A stretch of 64,000 nt of DNA. It comes from Bacteroidota bacterium. Lineage in GTDB: Bacteria; Bacteroidota; Ignavibacteria; Ignavibacteriales; Ignavibacteriaceae. Both the position numbers and the translations under genes were made by a program. This document shows positions 43,108 to 52,219 of this stretch, piece after piece. The notes under the pieces were generated by a model. The model had not been told where the DNA came from. It saw nothing but the letters and a program-made list of their open reading frames with translations, and ran no database searches. The DNA lies in assembly GCA_021824145.1 (NCBI GenBank), contig JAKALM010000001.1, positions 372,001 through 436,000 of the forward strand, read 5' to 3'. Each line of letters starts with the position of its first letter. The first letter of the stretch is position 1.

Positions 43108-45212
43108 TTTTTCAGCGGAATATATTTCCTTAAGATTAGAAGCGAAGCTGGACATTCACGAGCTAAGCGTTCATGCCTTTTGCTAAATAAAGAAGGTTCC
43201 AATCCCCATGTTTCCGATAATCCTACAACAACTAAATCGTAATTTTGATTTGCAATTTTGATTGTTGTATCCAATGGTGAATCGCTTTCGATTGTTTGTA
43301 ATATTAAATGATCTTCAGAAAAAATCTGATTTTCTCCGATTAAAGAATTTTCCTTATTATTTTTAGTTAAATCTTTTTCATTCGTTTTAGGATTTACAAT
43401 ATGAAGCAAAGTAACTGTGGCGTTTATGTTCATAGCAATTTGATGAGCTAAAGTTAACGCGCCTGTATCATGAACTCCTTCGCGAAATGGAACTAAAATA
43501 TTTTTATATGGTGTGAACTTTCTTTCAAGATAAACACAAATATCTGCCTTGGCATTTTGCATAACTTCATTAACAGTTCCGCTTAAAATACTTTCGCTCA
43601 ATATTGGCTTATGCCAGCCCATGAGGATTGTATTGATACCTTTCATTGCTGCAATGTGAATTATATCGTCGGCAGCATTTCTGGTTGCAAAAGAAAGCGG
43701 ACTAACAGTAATCGATTTTTCACTGGCAAAGTTTAACAACGGCTGAAATACTTCTGAATTTTGCAGAGGTTCTTTTTCGTCGGCTAAATTCGAAAGAGAA
43801 ATCTCACTACTTCTTAATAAATGAAGAGCATAAACTTTCAAATCGTTTTTGGGAGCTAAAGCAGATGCAATCTTTAATAATCCAGGGCCAGAAGATGGAA
43901 ATGCTACAGGAATTAATATCCTAAAACCTGATCTACTTTTCTCGGCTTCTTCAAGTTCTTTACGTATTAATTTAGCCGGATAAATCCAATCGAAGAAGGG
44001 TGTAGTCATAAAAGTTGTAACCAAAGCCATCAATACCATCATTGTAAATAAGGGATGAGATATTACACCGAGTTCTAAACCAATTGTTAAAATTATTAAT
44101 TCCATTAATCCTCGCGTATTCATCAAAACCCCAAGCCCAATAGCCTCGCGCCATTTTAACTTTGAAAATTTAGCAGCTATTGCAGAGCCGCCTAATTTTC
44201 CAATTACTGCGGCCCCTAAAATTATTCCTAAAACTATCCACATTTCTGTTCCAGCAATTGAACCAATGTTTGTATTTAATCCAGTTAATGCAAAAAAGAT
44301 AGGTAAAAGAAGTACAACTGTTAAATCGTTAAGTTTTTCAATTATGGAATTAAGAAAGTATTTATTCCGTGGCATAATTGCTCCCATAAAGAAAGCTCCA
44401 AAAAGAGCATGTATGCCGAGCCATTCAGTAACCCAAGCAGAGGCAAACATTAAGAGAATAACAACTCCAAGAATATCATTTGTTAATTTATTGCCTTTCG
44501 TTTTAAAATAATTTTCTAGTTTAGAAATTAGAGGTCGAATAATAAATATCATCAACAGTATGAACACTATTGATCCTGAAATTGTTAGCCAAAAAGGAAT
44601 TCTTTCTGAACTAAAATTTCCTGAGGGTAAACTTTCGCGTGCAACCGTAACCAATACAGCCAAAATACCCCATGCCGCAACATCATTAACTGCAGCGGAA
44701 GCAATTGTAACAGTTCCTAAATTGGTCTTAATTAAATTTTTTTCTCCTAAAATTCTAGCTAAAACTGGGAAAGCAGTAATGCTCATTGATGCACCTATGA
44801 ACAACGCAAATGCAATAAGTGGGACAGAATTATCCGAAAGCAAGTGATAGAGATAAAAAGATAGAAATATTCCCAGAATAAAAGGAAAGAGTATACTAGT
44901 CAAACCGACTGAAAAAACAGCATTCCCCCGACCCTTTAACAACCTAGGATCCAGCTCAAGTCCAATAATAAACATGAACAAAAGAAGTCCAATTTGGCTT
45001 AACGTATTTAAAAATTTTAAGCTTGCCTCAGGAAAAATAAAAGTAAAAGTATGAGGTGCGAGTAATCCTAAAACTGAAGGGCCGAGCATAATACCGGCAA
45101 CCATTTCGCCAACTACTTGCGGTTGATGAATTTTTCTAAATATATATCCAATTATTCGTGAAGTAATTATAATTACAGCAATCTGTAATATGAGAATTAA
45201 AAGAATTTCCAT
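43104..45212 (-). CDS. CPA2 cation:proton antiporter with UspA-like C-terminus
   Basis: 702 residues. Residues 1 to about 400 form a 12-13 TM Na+/H+ exchanger domain of the CPA2/Kef type; the ion-site helix reads SAAVNDVAAWGIL with the N-D pair, and the first helices contain HQPQVVGEMVAGIMLGPSVL. The C-terminal 280 residues hold two UspA-like nucleotide-binding regions (RILIPVAFPSSGPGLLKIAS; NILVPFREGVHDTGALTLAH...DLVVVGLSETWG). Such fusions are thought to couple transport to nucleotide sensing. Minus-strand, convergent with the desaturase gene. Confidence 0.92.
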   Translation of the reverse strand: MEILLILILQIAVIIITSRIIGYIFRKIHQPQVVGEMVAGIMLGPSVLGLLAPHTFTFIFPEASLKFLNTLSQIGLLLFMFIIGLELDPRLLKGRGNAVFSVGLTSILFPFILGIFLSFYLYHLLSDNSVPLIAFALFIGASMSITAFPVLARILGEKNLIKTNLGTVTIASAAVNDVAAWGILAVLVTVARESLPSGNFSSERIPFWLTISGSIVFILLMIFIIRPLISKLENYFKTKGNKLTNDILGVVILLMFASAWVTEWLGIHALFGAFFMGAIMPRNKYFLNSIIEKLNDLTVVLLLPIFFALTGLNTNIGSIAGTEMWIVLGIILGAAVIGKLGGSAIAAKFSKLKWREAIGLGVLMNTRGLMELIILTIGLELGVISHPLFTMMVLMALVTTFMTTPFFDWIYPAKLIRKELEEAEKSRSGFRILIPVAFPSSGPGLLKIASALAPKNDLKVYALHLLRSSEISLSNLADEKEPLQNSEVFQPLLNFASEKSITVSPLSFATRNAADDIIHIAAMKGINTILMGWHKPILSESILSGTVNEVMQNAKADICVYLERKFTPYKNILVPFREGVHDTGALTLAHQIAMNINATVTLLHIVNPKTNEKDLTKNNKENSLIGENQIFSEDHLILQTIESDSPLDTTIKIANQNYDLVVVGLSETWGLEPSLFSKRHERLARECPASLLILRKYIPLKN

Positions 45213-45241
45213 TATAAATTCCTATTGTTCATTGTTAATCT

Positions 45242-45736
45242 TTATTGCTGAAAAGCTAATTGTTTGCAGCTGCTGCAATTTATAATTGACCATAAACCTG
45301 AAATTTCATTTGATAAATTTTTATGATTTAGTAATTTCAGAAACATCCTTAGTTGAATTTCATTTCCACATGAATTCTTAATATCCTTTTTTGTTGGAAT
45401 TATTAATTCAAACTTTAATGAACTGTTTTCGAGTTTGCTATTCATTACGGTATTTGAAAAATCGTCTAGCTTAATTTCTAAATACTTGCCAGCTTGCTCA
45501 ATGTTTAATTTGGGAATTCACTTTTTAAATACAATTGAATAACAATTTTTTTGCAAAGAACTTATAAACTCATTTTTAATTTTCTAATCGCCCGAAATAT
45601 TCTGCGGTGTTTTAATATTTTTACTAATACTTAAAATTATCAATAAAGCTGCAAGCATAACACTGGCTAAAATTATATAAAGAAATATTATCCGTATTAA
45701 ATATTTTGTTAAATTATTTTTACTTAGATCTTTTAT
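45242..45736 (-). pseudogene. Broken single-TM protein gene, family unknown
   Basis: A single minus-strand frame of about 165 codons reads through with two stops: TAG at 45584-45586 and TGA at 45518-45520. The 5' part encodes a transmembrane helix (YLIRIIFLYIILASVMLAAL, near codons 12-31) followed by SISKNIKTPQN, and the 3' part an unbroken stretch with KYLEIKLDDFSNTVMNSKLE and a terminal INCSSCKQLAF with a C-x-x-C. No clear start codon is visible. Continuity in one frame on both sides of both stops argues for a recently inactivated gene. I do not recognise the family. Confidence 0.6.
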
Positions 45737-46161
45737 TTAAACTATGAGAGATAAAAATGCTAAAAGCAAAAGGTATTTTTTAATATAGGAAAAGAAAGCC
45801 TACATCGAAATTATTTTAAAAGAATATAAAGTATATAAAACAAAGATGCAACAAGATATAAATTTTTGAACTTTCAATTGTGTAAGAAACTCTATTTTGA
45901 TAGTCTAAATGGTATTAAAAAATTTAATTAGTTCTTGAGAAATAAATATGGTTAGATTTTTTATAGGGAAGAAAAGGTTTTCACTTTCTAAAAAAATAAT
46001 TGCAACATTTTGAATCAATTCATGAATTTATATGTAACGAATAAGTTATTTGTTATAATTGCCTCGCAGTTTCTATATGAGAAAAAAGTTAATAATTCTT
46101 ATGACTTTGTAAAAAATTGAAATAAAAAATATAAGTGAAAATTTTTATTAACTTTAAACGC
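45737..46161. other. Featureless AT-rich spacer
   Basis: About 420 bp between the broken gene and the terminator hairpin of the DUF4382 gene. No open frame of note, repeat or RNA structure seen. Confidence 0.5.
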
Positions 46162-46162
46162 A

Positions 46163-46203
46163 AAAAAACCGTCCATCTGAACAAACAGATAGACGGTTTT
46201 TTT
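46163..46203 (-). terminator. Terminator of the DUF4382 gene
   Basis: AAAAAACCGTC-C-ATCTG / CAGAT-A-GACGGTTTTTT, a near-perfect 17-bp stem with a 6-nt loop and flanking A and T runs on either strand. Typical strong intrinsic terminator, about 23 bp beyond the DUF4382 stop. Confidence 0.9.
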
Positions 46204-46225
46204 ATCTAAATTTGTAATCAGATCA

Positions 46226-47023
46226 TTATTTAGATGATAAAGTAATTGTACCAATATTTGTATTTTGCCCGCTAGTTACAATTACATTTGAAATTGTCGT
46301 ATCCCTGAACATTGTTGTGTCGGCAGCATTTATATATAATGCATAAGAACCTGCAGGTAAAGCCATCAACTTAAAATATCCGGTTACTGCATCTGCATAC
46401 GCTGTTACAGTATCACTGTTTGCAACAGTCCATACAGTAGCTTTTGAAATAATTGGAAGAACCGTTCCAGATATTGTTCCTGAAGTAATGGTTGAAACAA
46501 GCCTAATGGTTGGCTTTAGAAGATATTTTCCATTTCCCGTTTGCACAATGGATTTGTTCGCATCGAAATCAAGCGTTAGCTCATAAGTTGTGTTGGCTTG
46601 AATATCAAATTCATTTGTTAATTTTATTCCTGTTTGTGAACCGCTTGGAACGGTTAAATCATAATTCACTCCATTTATTACAACATAACTTCCAGCGCCT
46701 AAAATCAATCTTATTTGAGTATAATGACCCGCTGGAAGCATAGTATCTCCAAGAACTGCAGATATTCCATTTCTTAGCGAAAGCAAATCGTACATATGAG
46801 GAGTGCTGTTAATAATATGCCATCCGCTTGTGGTATCACTTGTTGCATCATGAACATCAACTTCAGTTACATTAATAAAAACTGCATCAAAATTTGCAGG
46901 GGAATCTACCATGTACATTTTCATTTCACCGCTTCCCGATTGAGGAGAAGTCGGATTGTTCTTACTGCACCCGAATAAAAATAAAATGCCAATTATTGAT
47001 ATGCCTATATATGCTCTTTTCAT
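46226..47023 (-). CDS. DUF4382-domain lipoprotein
   Basis: 265 residues with a lipobox (LFLFGC, Cys19). Residues about 34-185 are a DUF4382 domain: GEMKMYMVDSPANFDAVFIN, VTEVDVH, YDLLSLRNG, LPAGHYTQIRL. This is a beta-sandwich seen in surface proteins. The rest (SGTISGTVLPIISKATVWTV ... ALPAGSYALYI) resembles a carboxypeptidase-regulatory/CNA-B-type beta domain. Probably outer-membrane surface lipoprotein; function unknown. Confidence 0.85.
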   Translation of the reverse strand: MKRAYIGISIIGILFLFGCSKNNPTSPQSGSGEMKMYMVDSPANFDAVFINVTEVDVHDATSDTTSGWHIINSTPHMYDLLSLRNGISAVLGDTMLPAGHYTQIRLILGAGSYVVINGVNYDLTVPSGSQTGIKLTNEFDIQANTTYELTLDFDANKSIVQTGNGKYLLKPTIRLVSTITSGTISGTVLPIISKATVWTVANSDTVTAYADAVTGYFKLMALPAGSYALYINAADTTMFRDTTISNVIVTSGQNTNIGTITLSSK

Positions 47024-47253
47024 TTTTTATCCCAAACTAGTTATTAGTTATAATTTATAATTTAAGTGTCCAATTTTAGTGCCATGGAAAATGCACTAAA
47101 TGAATTATTACGTTCATACTTCTGCGAATAAATTTCCATCATGCGAAATATATTCACGAATACTTTAGAGAACTTGTTTTATTTCACATTAAAATTTTTA
47201 TTTACAATAATTGTGTTATAATTTCTGTTCAGTAAAAACTTTGAATAATATTT

Positions 47254-48150
47254 ATGACTTTAGAAAAAAAAGATTTTGGAAATACTGGATTAAAAGTTAC
47301 TCCAATCGGCTTTGGAGCTGGCCATATTGGCGGAAATAAACTTTCTGAAAATGAAATATCAAATCTTCTGAATACTGCTCTTGATCTTGGAATCAATTTA
47401 ATTGATACTGCAAGAGGATACGGTTTATCCGAAGAAAGAATTGGAAAACATATTTCAAATAGAAGAAAAGAATTTGTACTTTCTACAAAAGTCGGCTACG
47501 GAATTCAAGGCTGTAACGATTGGACTTACGATTGCATAATTGCCGGAGTGGAGCAAGCATTAAAATTAATGAAAACAGATTATATTGATATTGTTCATCT
47601 TCATTCATGTCCCATCGGAACTTTGCAATATGGCGAAGTTATAAATGCATTGTTAAAAACTGTTGAAGAAGGCAAAGTTAGAATAGCGGCTTATTCGGGA
47701 GAAAACTATGAACTTGATTTCTCAATTTCTTCCGGAAAATTTAGAAGTATTGAAACTTCAGTTAATATTACTGAGCAGTACCATATTGATAATCTTTTGC
47801 AAGAAGCTAAGAGCAAAGGTATGGGAATTATAGTAAAACGTCCGATTGCTAACGTGCCGTGGAGATTTGAACAACAGCCTTATGGGGATTATTCAGAGCA
47901 GTACTGGCTGCGCTGGAAAAAAATGAATTTGGACCTTGGAATAAAAAGCATTGATAAATTGAATGAAATTGCATTACGATTTGTTGTTTTTACCGATGTT
48001 GTAGATTGTGCAATTGTAGGGACTTCAAACATCAATCATTTGAAAGAAAATATTAAGATGATAGAAAAAGGTCCGCTGCCTAAAGATATTTATTATAAAA
48101 TCAGAACTGCATTTAGAAAATATAATGAAAACTGGATTGGGCAAATTTAA
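47254..48150 (+). CDS. Aldo/keto reductase
   Basis: 298-residue NAD(P)H-dependent reductase with the TIM-barrel AKR fold. Begins KKDFGNTGLKVTPIGFGAGH; the tetrad is visible as Asp in LIDTARGYG with Tyr in the same loop, Lys in LSTKVGYG, and His in IVHLHSC. The cofactor-binding end reads CAIVGTSNINHLKENIKM. It resembles the group acting on sugars and small aldehydes; substrate not predictable. No operon partner. Confidence 0.9.
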   Translation: MTLEKKDFGNTGLKVTPIGFGAGHIGGNKLSENEISNLLNTALDLGINLIDTARGYGLSEERIGKHISNRRKEFVLSTKVGYGIQGCNDWTYDCIIAGVEQALKLMKTDYIDIVHLHSCPIGTLQYGEVINALLKTVEEGKVRIAAYSGENYELDFSISSGKFRSIETSVNITEQYHIDNLLQEAKSKGMGIIVKRPIANVPWRFEQQPYGDYSEQYWLRWKKMNLDLGIKSIDKLNEIALRFVVFTDVVDCAIVGTSNINHLKENIKMIEKGPLPKDIYYKIRTAFRKYNENWIGQI

Positions 48151-48180
48151 TCATAAAAATTTATTTAGATCATTTAGCGA

Positions 48181-48585
48181 TTAATAACTTTTAACGACTG
48201 CGTCAGCTTTTATAATTCCGGCTTTTTTAAAATAGAATTTAAATCCAATTTTGTTTCCAGTTTTCAAGTCTTTCTTTAGTTTTATCAACATTACGTGATA
48301 ACCGCCAGGCGCAAATTTAATTGTTTGATTTCCATTAATTTTTAATGATTTAATTTCTTTCATTTCCATCAAACCGTTTTTGTTCACTGTCTTATGCAAT
48401 TGGACAAGTTCAGCAGCGTTGGAAGATACTTTGAAAAGTTCATCAGAATTTGCTGAACTGTTTTTCAATTCAAAATAAAGAGCGCTGTTCATTCCTTTGC
48501 CTGCCGGCCTTACCCACGCATTATTTATTTCAATACTATTCGAATTATAATTTAGAATTGTGAGTATAGAAAGAAGAAAAATCAT
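48181..48585 (-). CDS. PCu(A)C periplasmic copper chaperone
   Basis: 134-residue Cu(I) carrier delivering copper for the CuA site of cytochrome oxidase. The ligand motif H-X10-M-X21-H-X-M fits exactly: His64, Met75, His97, Met99. Signal-like N-terminus (MIFLLSILTILNYNS), then IEINNAWVRPAGKGMNSALY, the standard start. It begins one base after the sco gene, whose 3' end carries its AGGAG ribosome site, so the two are translationally linked. Confidence 0.93.
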   Translation of the reverse strand: MIFLLSILTILNYNSNSIEINNAWVRPAGKGMNSALYFELKNSSANSDELFKVSSNAAELVQLHKTVNKNGLMEMKEIKSLKINGNQTIKFAPGGYHVMLIKLKKDLKTGNKIGFKFYFKKAGIIKADAVVKSY

Positions 48586-48586
48586 T

Positions 48587-49201
48587 TTAATCTCCTAAAA
48601 TTTTAATATCATTTACAACCGCTTGAATATTTGCTTTGCTTCCGCGGTATTCATTCCTAATCCTTCCGTTTTTATCAATTAAAGTTATTCTATCGGTGTG
48701 CGTAAAAAAGTAAATTTTTGAGCCGCTTTTTGTTTCTGTTGTATCGCCAGGTAAAGCAAGAATATTCATGTTGTTCAAAATTGATTTGATACCAACTGGA
48801 TTGCCGGTTAAAAAATTAAAATTATTATAATCGATGTCCCTTATATCTCCGAACTCTTTTAATTTTGAAGGTGTATCTCTTAGAGGGTCAAAACTTATTT
48901 CAACAAATTCTACATTGTCAATTCCTTCTTTTTTTACCTGCTGTTGTATTAACTGCATGTTGTGGGTTGTCATTGGACAAATATCCGGGCAGTTTGTATA
49001 AATAAAACTGAGCAGCAAAGTTTTGCCTTTAAAACTATCCGGAAAAATAATTCGGCTACTATCCTGATTTAATAGTACTATGTCTTTAACTCCGATTGGA
49101 ATATCTTCTGGAAGCTTTTTACCGCATCCGTAAAAAAACGTTATAAGGATGGATATAAAAAATATAATACTTATTCTCGTATGAATATTTTTTGATTTCA
49201 T
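48587..49201 (-). CDS. Sco1/SenC copper-thioredoxin lipoprotein
   Basis: 204 residues. Lipobox FFYGC (Cys26), so inner-membrane lipoprotein facing the periplasm. Sco fold with the copper/redox motif CPDIC (71-75) in FIYTNCPDICPMTTHNM and the third ligand His in YFFTHTDRITLIDKNG. Conserved EISFDPLRDTPSKLKEFG. Sco proteins work with PCu(A)C in CuA assembly or as thiol-disulfide reductants. It precedes and is coupled to the PCu(A)C gene, and is divergent from the DUF2231/two-component operon. Confidence 0.95.
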   Translation of the reverse strand: MKSKNIHTRISIIFFISILITFFYGCGKKLPEDIPIGVKDIVLLNQDSSRIIFPDSFKGKTLLLSFIYTNCPDICPMTTHNMQLIQQQVKKEGIDNVEFVEISFDPLRDTPSKLKEFGDIRDIDYNNFNFLTGNPVGIKSILNNMNILALPGDTTETKSGSKIYFFTHTDRITLIDKNGRIRNEYRGSKANIQAVVNDIKILGD

Positions 49202-49331
49202 TTTTAATCTTGAGTTTACTAATTAATAATAATTCAAAATAAGTAATTAACTAATTAAATTTACTAATAAGTTTAAGTAAATATCACTTAACAAAGAAAC
49301 CATTTTAATTTTTATGTGAATGTTAGCACTG

Positions 49332-49371
49332 TTTTAAGCAAATTTTAAGAAACTTCTTATGAAGATTTAAG
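49332..49371. promoter_or_regulatory. 11-nt phased TTTAAG repeats in the sco/two-component divergent promoter
   Basis: TTTAAG occurs at 49333, 49344 and 49366, i.e. at offsets 0, +11 and +33, with a degenerate TCTTAT at +22 (49355). The same arrangement lies upstream of the rubrerythrin gene. One helical turn spacing is characteristic of OmpR/PhoB-type response-regulator binding sites, and such a regulator is encoded 0.6 kb downstream. Confidence 0.55.
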
Positions 49372-49417
49372 ACACCTAAAACTATGTTTGTGTAAAATAT
49401 TAATTAAGGAGTTGAAA

Positions 49418-49939
49418 ATGTTTGATTTATCTTTAATACATCCTATGATTGTTCATTTTCCGATAGCGCTTTTGATAGTTGGGTTTCTCTCTGATTTACT
49501 CGGATTAATTCTAAAAAAAGATTTCTTTAGCAGAACAGGTTTCTATTTATTAATTTTGGGTACATTAGGTGTGGCTGCTGCATATTTTTCCGGCCGCTCT
49601 GCCGGCGAAGGAATGACTGAGGCAGGTGTATTAAAACAGGTTTTAGAAACTCATGAAAATGCTGCTGAACTTGCATTATGGATTGTTGCAGCCGCAGCTT
49701 TGTTAAGAATTGCTTTAGTATTTCTTAAAAAATATAAAGGCGCTTTACAATATTTAAGCATCATTGTTTTTATGATTGGAGTTCTGGCAATTGCAAGGAC
49801 TGGATATTATGGGGGCGAGCTTGTTTTTAAACATGCTGCTGGAGTTCAATTTAATATTGGGGCAAATTTCGATTCAACTTCCGAACAGACAAATATAAAT
49901 CAAAGTGAATCTGATAAAAGTAAAATGGATAATGATTAA
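49418..49939 (+). CDS. DUF2231 membrane protein preceding the two-component system
   Basis: 173 residues from the ATG at 49418, supported by an AAGGAG site 6-7 bp upstream. Four TM helices. The DUF2231 start is diagnostic: SLIHPMIVHFPIALLIVGFL, with two conserved histidines on the first helix, and later VLETHENAAELALWIVAAAA with further histidine. In several DUF2231 proteins such histidines are believed to bind heme. First gene of the operon with the response regulator 17 bp downstream, so a role in sensing or response is plausible. Confidence 0.85.
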   Translation: MFDLSLIHPMIVHFPIALLIVGFLSDLLGLILKKDFFSRTGFYLLILGTLGVAAAYFSGRSAGEGMTEAGVLKQVLETHENAAELALWIVAAAALLRIALVFLKKYKGALQYLSIIVFMIGVLAIARTGYYGGELVFKHAAGVQFNIGANFDSTSEQTNINQSESDKSKMDND

Positions 49940-49956
49940 TAAAATCTAAAATTAAA

Positions 49957-50625
49957 ATGAGAATATTAGTTGTAGAAGATGAACCGGGGATTGCCAATTT
50001 TTTAAGAGACGGTTTAACTGAAGAATCTTTTGCTGTTGATGTTGCTGAAAACGGGAATAAGGGCTTTGAGCTGGCATCAACTAATGATTATGATTTGGTA
50101 CTACTGGATTGGATGATTCCAGGTTTAAGTGGGATTGAAGTTTGCCGACAAATTAGAAAATCTAATTCTTTAGTCCCGATAATTTTTTTGACTGCAAAAG
50201 ATACAGTATCTGACACAGTGTTTGGACTTGAAGCGGGCGCAAATGATTATATCAGAAAGCCTTTTCAATTTGAAGAACTGCTGGCAAGAATTCGTGTTCA
50301 ATTAAGAACAAAAGAAGGCGAACAAAACATTCTTAGCCTTGGAAGTATAACAATGAATTTGGGAACTCATCAGGTATTTTCTAATTCAAAGGAAGTGGAA
50401 TTAACTCAAAAAGAATTTGCGCTGCTCGAGTATTTAATTAGAAATAAAAATAAAGTTTGTACTCGTACAAGAATTATTGAACATGTTTGGGATATTCATT
50501 TTGATGCTGATACTTCCGTAATTGATGTTTATATAAATTTCCTTCGCAAAAAACTTCATGATGTAAGCGCGAAGAGTTTTATTTCCACTGTTAGAGGGGT
50601 TGGATACATTGCCCGAGATTTATAA
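49957..50625 (+). CDS. OmpR-family response regulator
   Basis: 222 residues. Receiver domain with phospho-acceptor Asp51 in LVLLDWMIPG, acidic pair E7-D8 and the switch Lys in YIRKPFQFEEL. C-terminal winged-helix DNA-binding domain (VELTQKEFALLEYLIRNKNK, TRIIEHVWDIHFDADTSVID, VRGVGY). Resembles CusR/CopR-type regulators. Its stop codon overlaps the kinase start by one base (TAATG). Confidence 0.95.
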   Translation: MRILVVEDEPGIANFLRDGLTEESFAVDVAENGNKGFELASTNDYDLVLLDWMIPGLSGIEVCRQIRKSNSLVPIIFLTAKDTVSDTVFGLEAGANDYIRKPFQFEELLARIRVQLRTKEGEQNILSLGSITMNLGTHQVFSNSKEVELTQKEFALLEYLIRNKNKVCTRTRIIEHVWDIHFDADTSVIDVYINFLRKKLHDVSAKSFISTVRGVGYIARDL

Positions 50626-52001
50626 TGCAGTTTAATCTTAGAAATCGCATTTCTTTTTTCTATTTGGTTACAACCGGAATTTTGTTCGGGCTGGTTTTCT
50701 TTGTTATTTATTTTTCAGTTCGAGAAACTGTTTACAGGCACATGGATCAAGATTTAGATGCAGAATCAAATGAAGTTGAAAAAAATCTCGTTGTGTTAAA
50801 TGATCAATTCATTATTACAAATGCATTTGAATGGAACGAACGCGAGCACGGCCAGATTGAAGTTAATCCTGTCTTCATTCAGATTGTTGATACCACCGGC
50901 AAAGTGATAAAGAAAACCGGAAACTTGTTAGCAGGACAATTGAATTTCGATTATAATTTAAAAAGCAAAATATATTTTAATTCTTCACTATCTGGTTCTC
51001 CAATTAGGCAAGTTCAGCTTCCTATTAAAAATCCGCTTGGAACAACTTTGGGATATATTGTAGCGGCTATGCCTTTGGAAGAATCATCGATTGTACTTCA
51101 AAATCTTTTTGTTATTCTGATGACCACATACTGGCTGGTGCTTTTCGTTTTATTTTATATTACAAGATTTATTGCAGGTAAAAGTATTTCTCCAATAAAT
51201 AAAGTTATAGAAATTTCTGAAAGAATAACTAAAGAAAATCTGGATGAACGTATTGAACTGCCTTCTCATAAAGACGAAATCTACAAACTCACTTCAACTA
51301 TAAATAATTTGTTAAATCGTCTTGAAGATGCAGTTCTACGAGAAAAACAATTTACTTCAGATGCATCACATGAATTAAGAACACCTTTAGCTGTAATTAA
51401 GGGAACGCTTGAAGTATTAATTAGAAAACCGCGAAGTGTTGAAGATTATGAAAATAAAATTAAATATTGCATAAATGAAGTTGATAGAATGTCAACTTTA
51501 ATTGATCAGCTACTAATGCTTGCTAGATCTGAAAGTGGAAAAATAACGCCGGTAATAGGCATGATTGATCTTAATAAATGTGTTCAATCATCAATACAGC
51601 GCATGTGGAAATATATCGATGAGAAAAAACTTATAGTCAGTTTTGATGATAGTAAAAAAAATTTTGTTAGTGCTGATTCATCAATGACAGAAACTATCTT
51701 GGAAAATATTTTATCGAACGCTGTAAAATATTCACCGGAAGGAAATGAGATTCAAATTAAAATAGATTCAATTAACGGAAAGACTGTTTGCAAAATAAAA
51801 GATTTTGGGATTGGGATGACGCACGAACATACTTTAAAAATATTCGATAGATTTTACCGTGGTGATGAATCAAGAAATTTTCAAGTTGAAGGTAACGGTA
51901 TTGGCCTGGCAATAGTAAAAAAATTGGCTGACTTACAAAATATTTCCCTTGAAATTTCAAGCGAAGTTGGGAAGGGAACAGAGTTCAAAATTATTTTTTA
52001 G
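50625..52001 (+). CDS. Sensor histidine kinase
   Basis: 458 residues. Two TM helices (about 11-31 and 158-178) enclosing a periplasmic domain of about 125 residues, then a HAMP region (ISPINKVIEISERITKENLD), HisKA with His249 in DASHELRTPLAVIKG, and an HATPase domain with N-box ILENILSNAVKYSPEG and G1/G2 boxes DFGIGM and GNGIGLAIVKKLADL. Partner of the response regulator immediately upstream. The signal sensed is not evident; copper or redox stress is suggested by the divergent Sco/PCu(A)C genes. Confidence 0.95.
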   Translation: MQFNLRNRISFFYLVTTGILFGLVFFVIYFSVRETVYRHMDQDLDAESNEVEKNLVVLNDQFIITNAFEWNEREHGQIEVNPVFIQIVDTTGKVIKKTGNLLAGQLNFDYNLKSKIYFNSSLSGSPIRQVQLPIKNPLGTTLGYIVAAMPLEESSIVLQNLFVILMTTYWLVLFVLFYITRFIAGKSISPINKVIEISERITKENLDERIELPSHKDEIYKLTSTINNLLNRLEDAVLREKQFTSDASHELRTPLAVIKGTLEVLIRKPRSVEDYENKIKYCINEVDRMSTLIDQLLMLARSESGKITPVIGMIDLNKCVQSSIQRMWKYIDEKKLIVSFDDSKKNFVSADSSMTETILENILSNAVKYSPEGNEIQIKIDSINGKTVCKIKDFGIGMTHEHTLKIFDRFYRGDESRNFQVEGNGIGLAIVKKLADLQNISLEISSEVGKGTEFKIIF

Positions 52002-52219
52002 AAACCAATCATAACACATCAACTGCAAATTATTTAAATGGGTGATGTCTCATGTTAAATTCACTTTCTTATTTGAATTTCTAACTTTATAACTAATCTT
52101 ATTATTAATAATAAAAAGCTTAATCTTGTTTTGTGTCGTTTAACAATTGTGTGTTAAAATATTTAAACAATTTTTGAATATGTAAATTTTTGAATTTTGA
52201 AGAAAAACATTTATTACTA

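Noticed and set aside
45242-45445. Short minus-strand gene of 67 codons as a stand-alone protein
   Set aside because: The same frame continues upstream through two single stops to a TM helix, so it is better read as the 3' end of a pseudogene.
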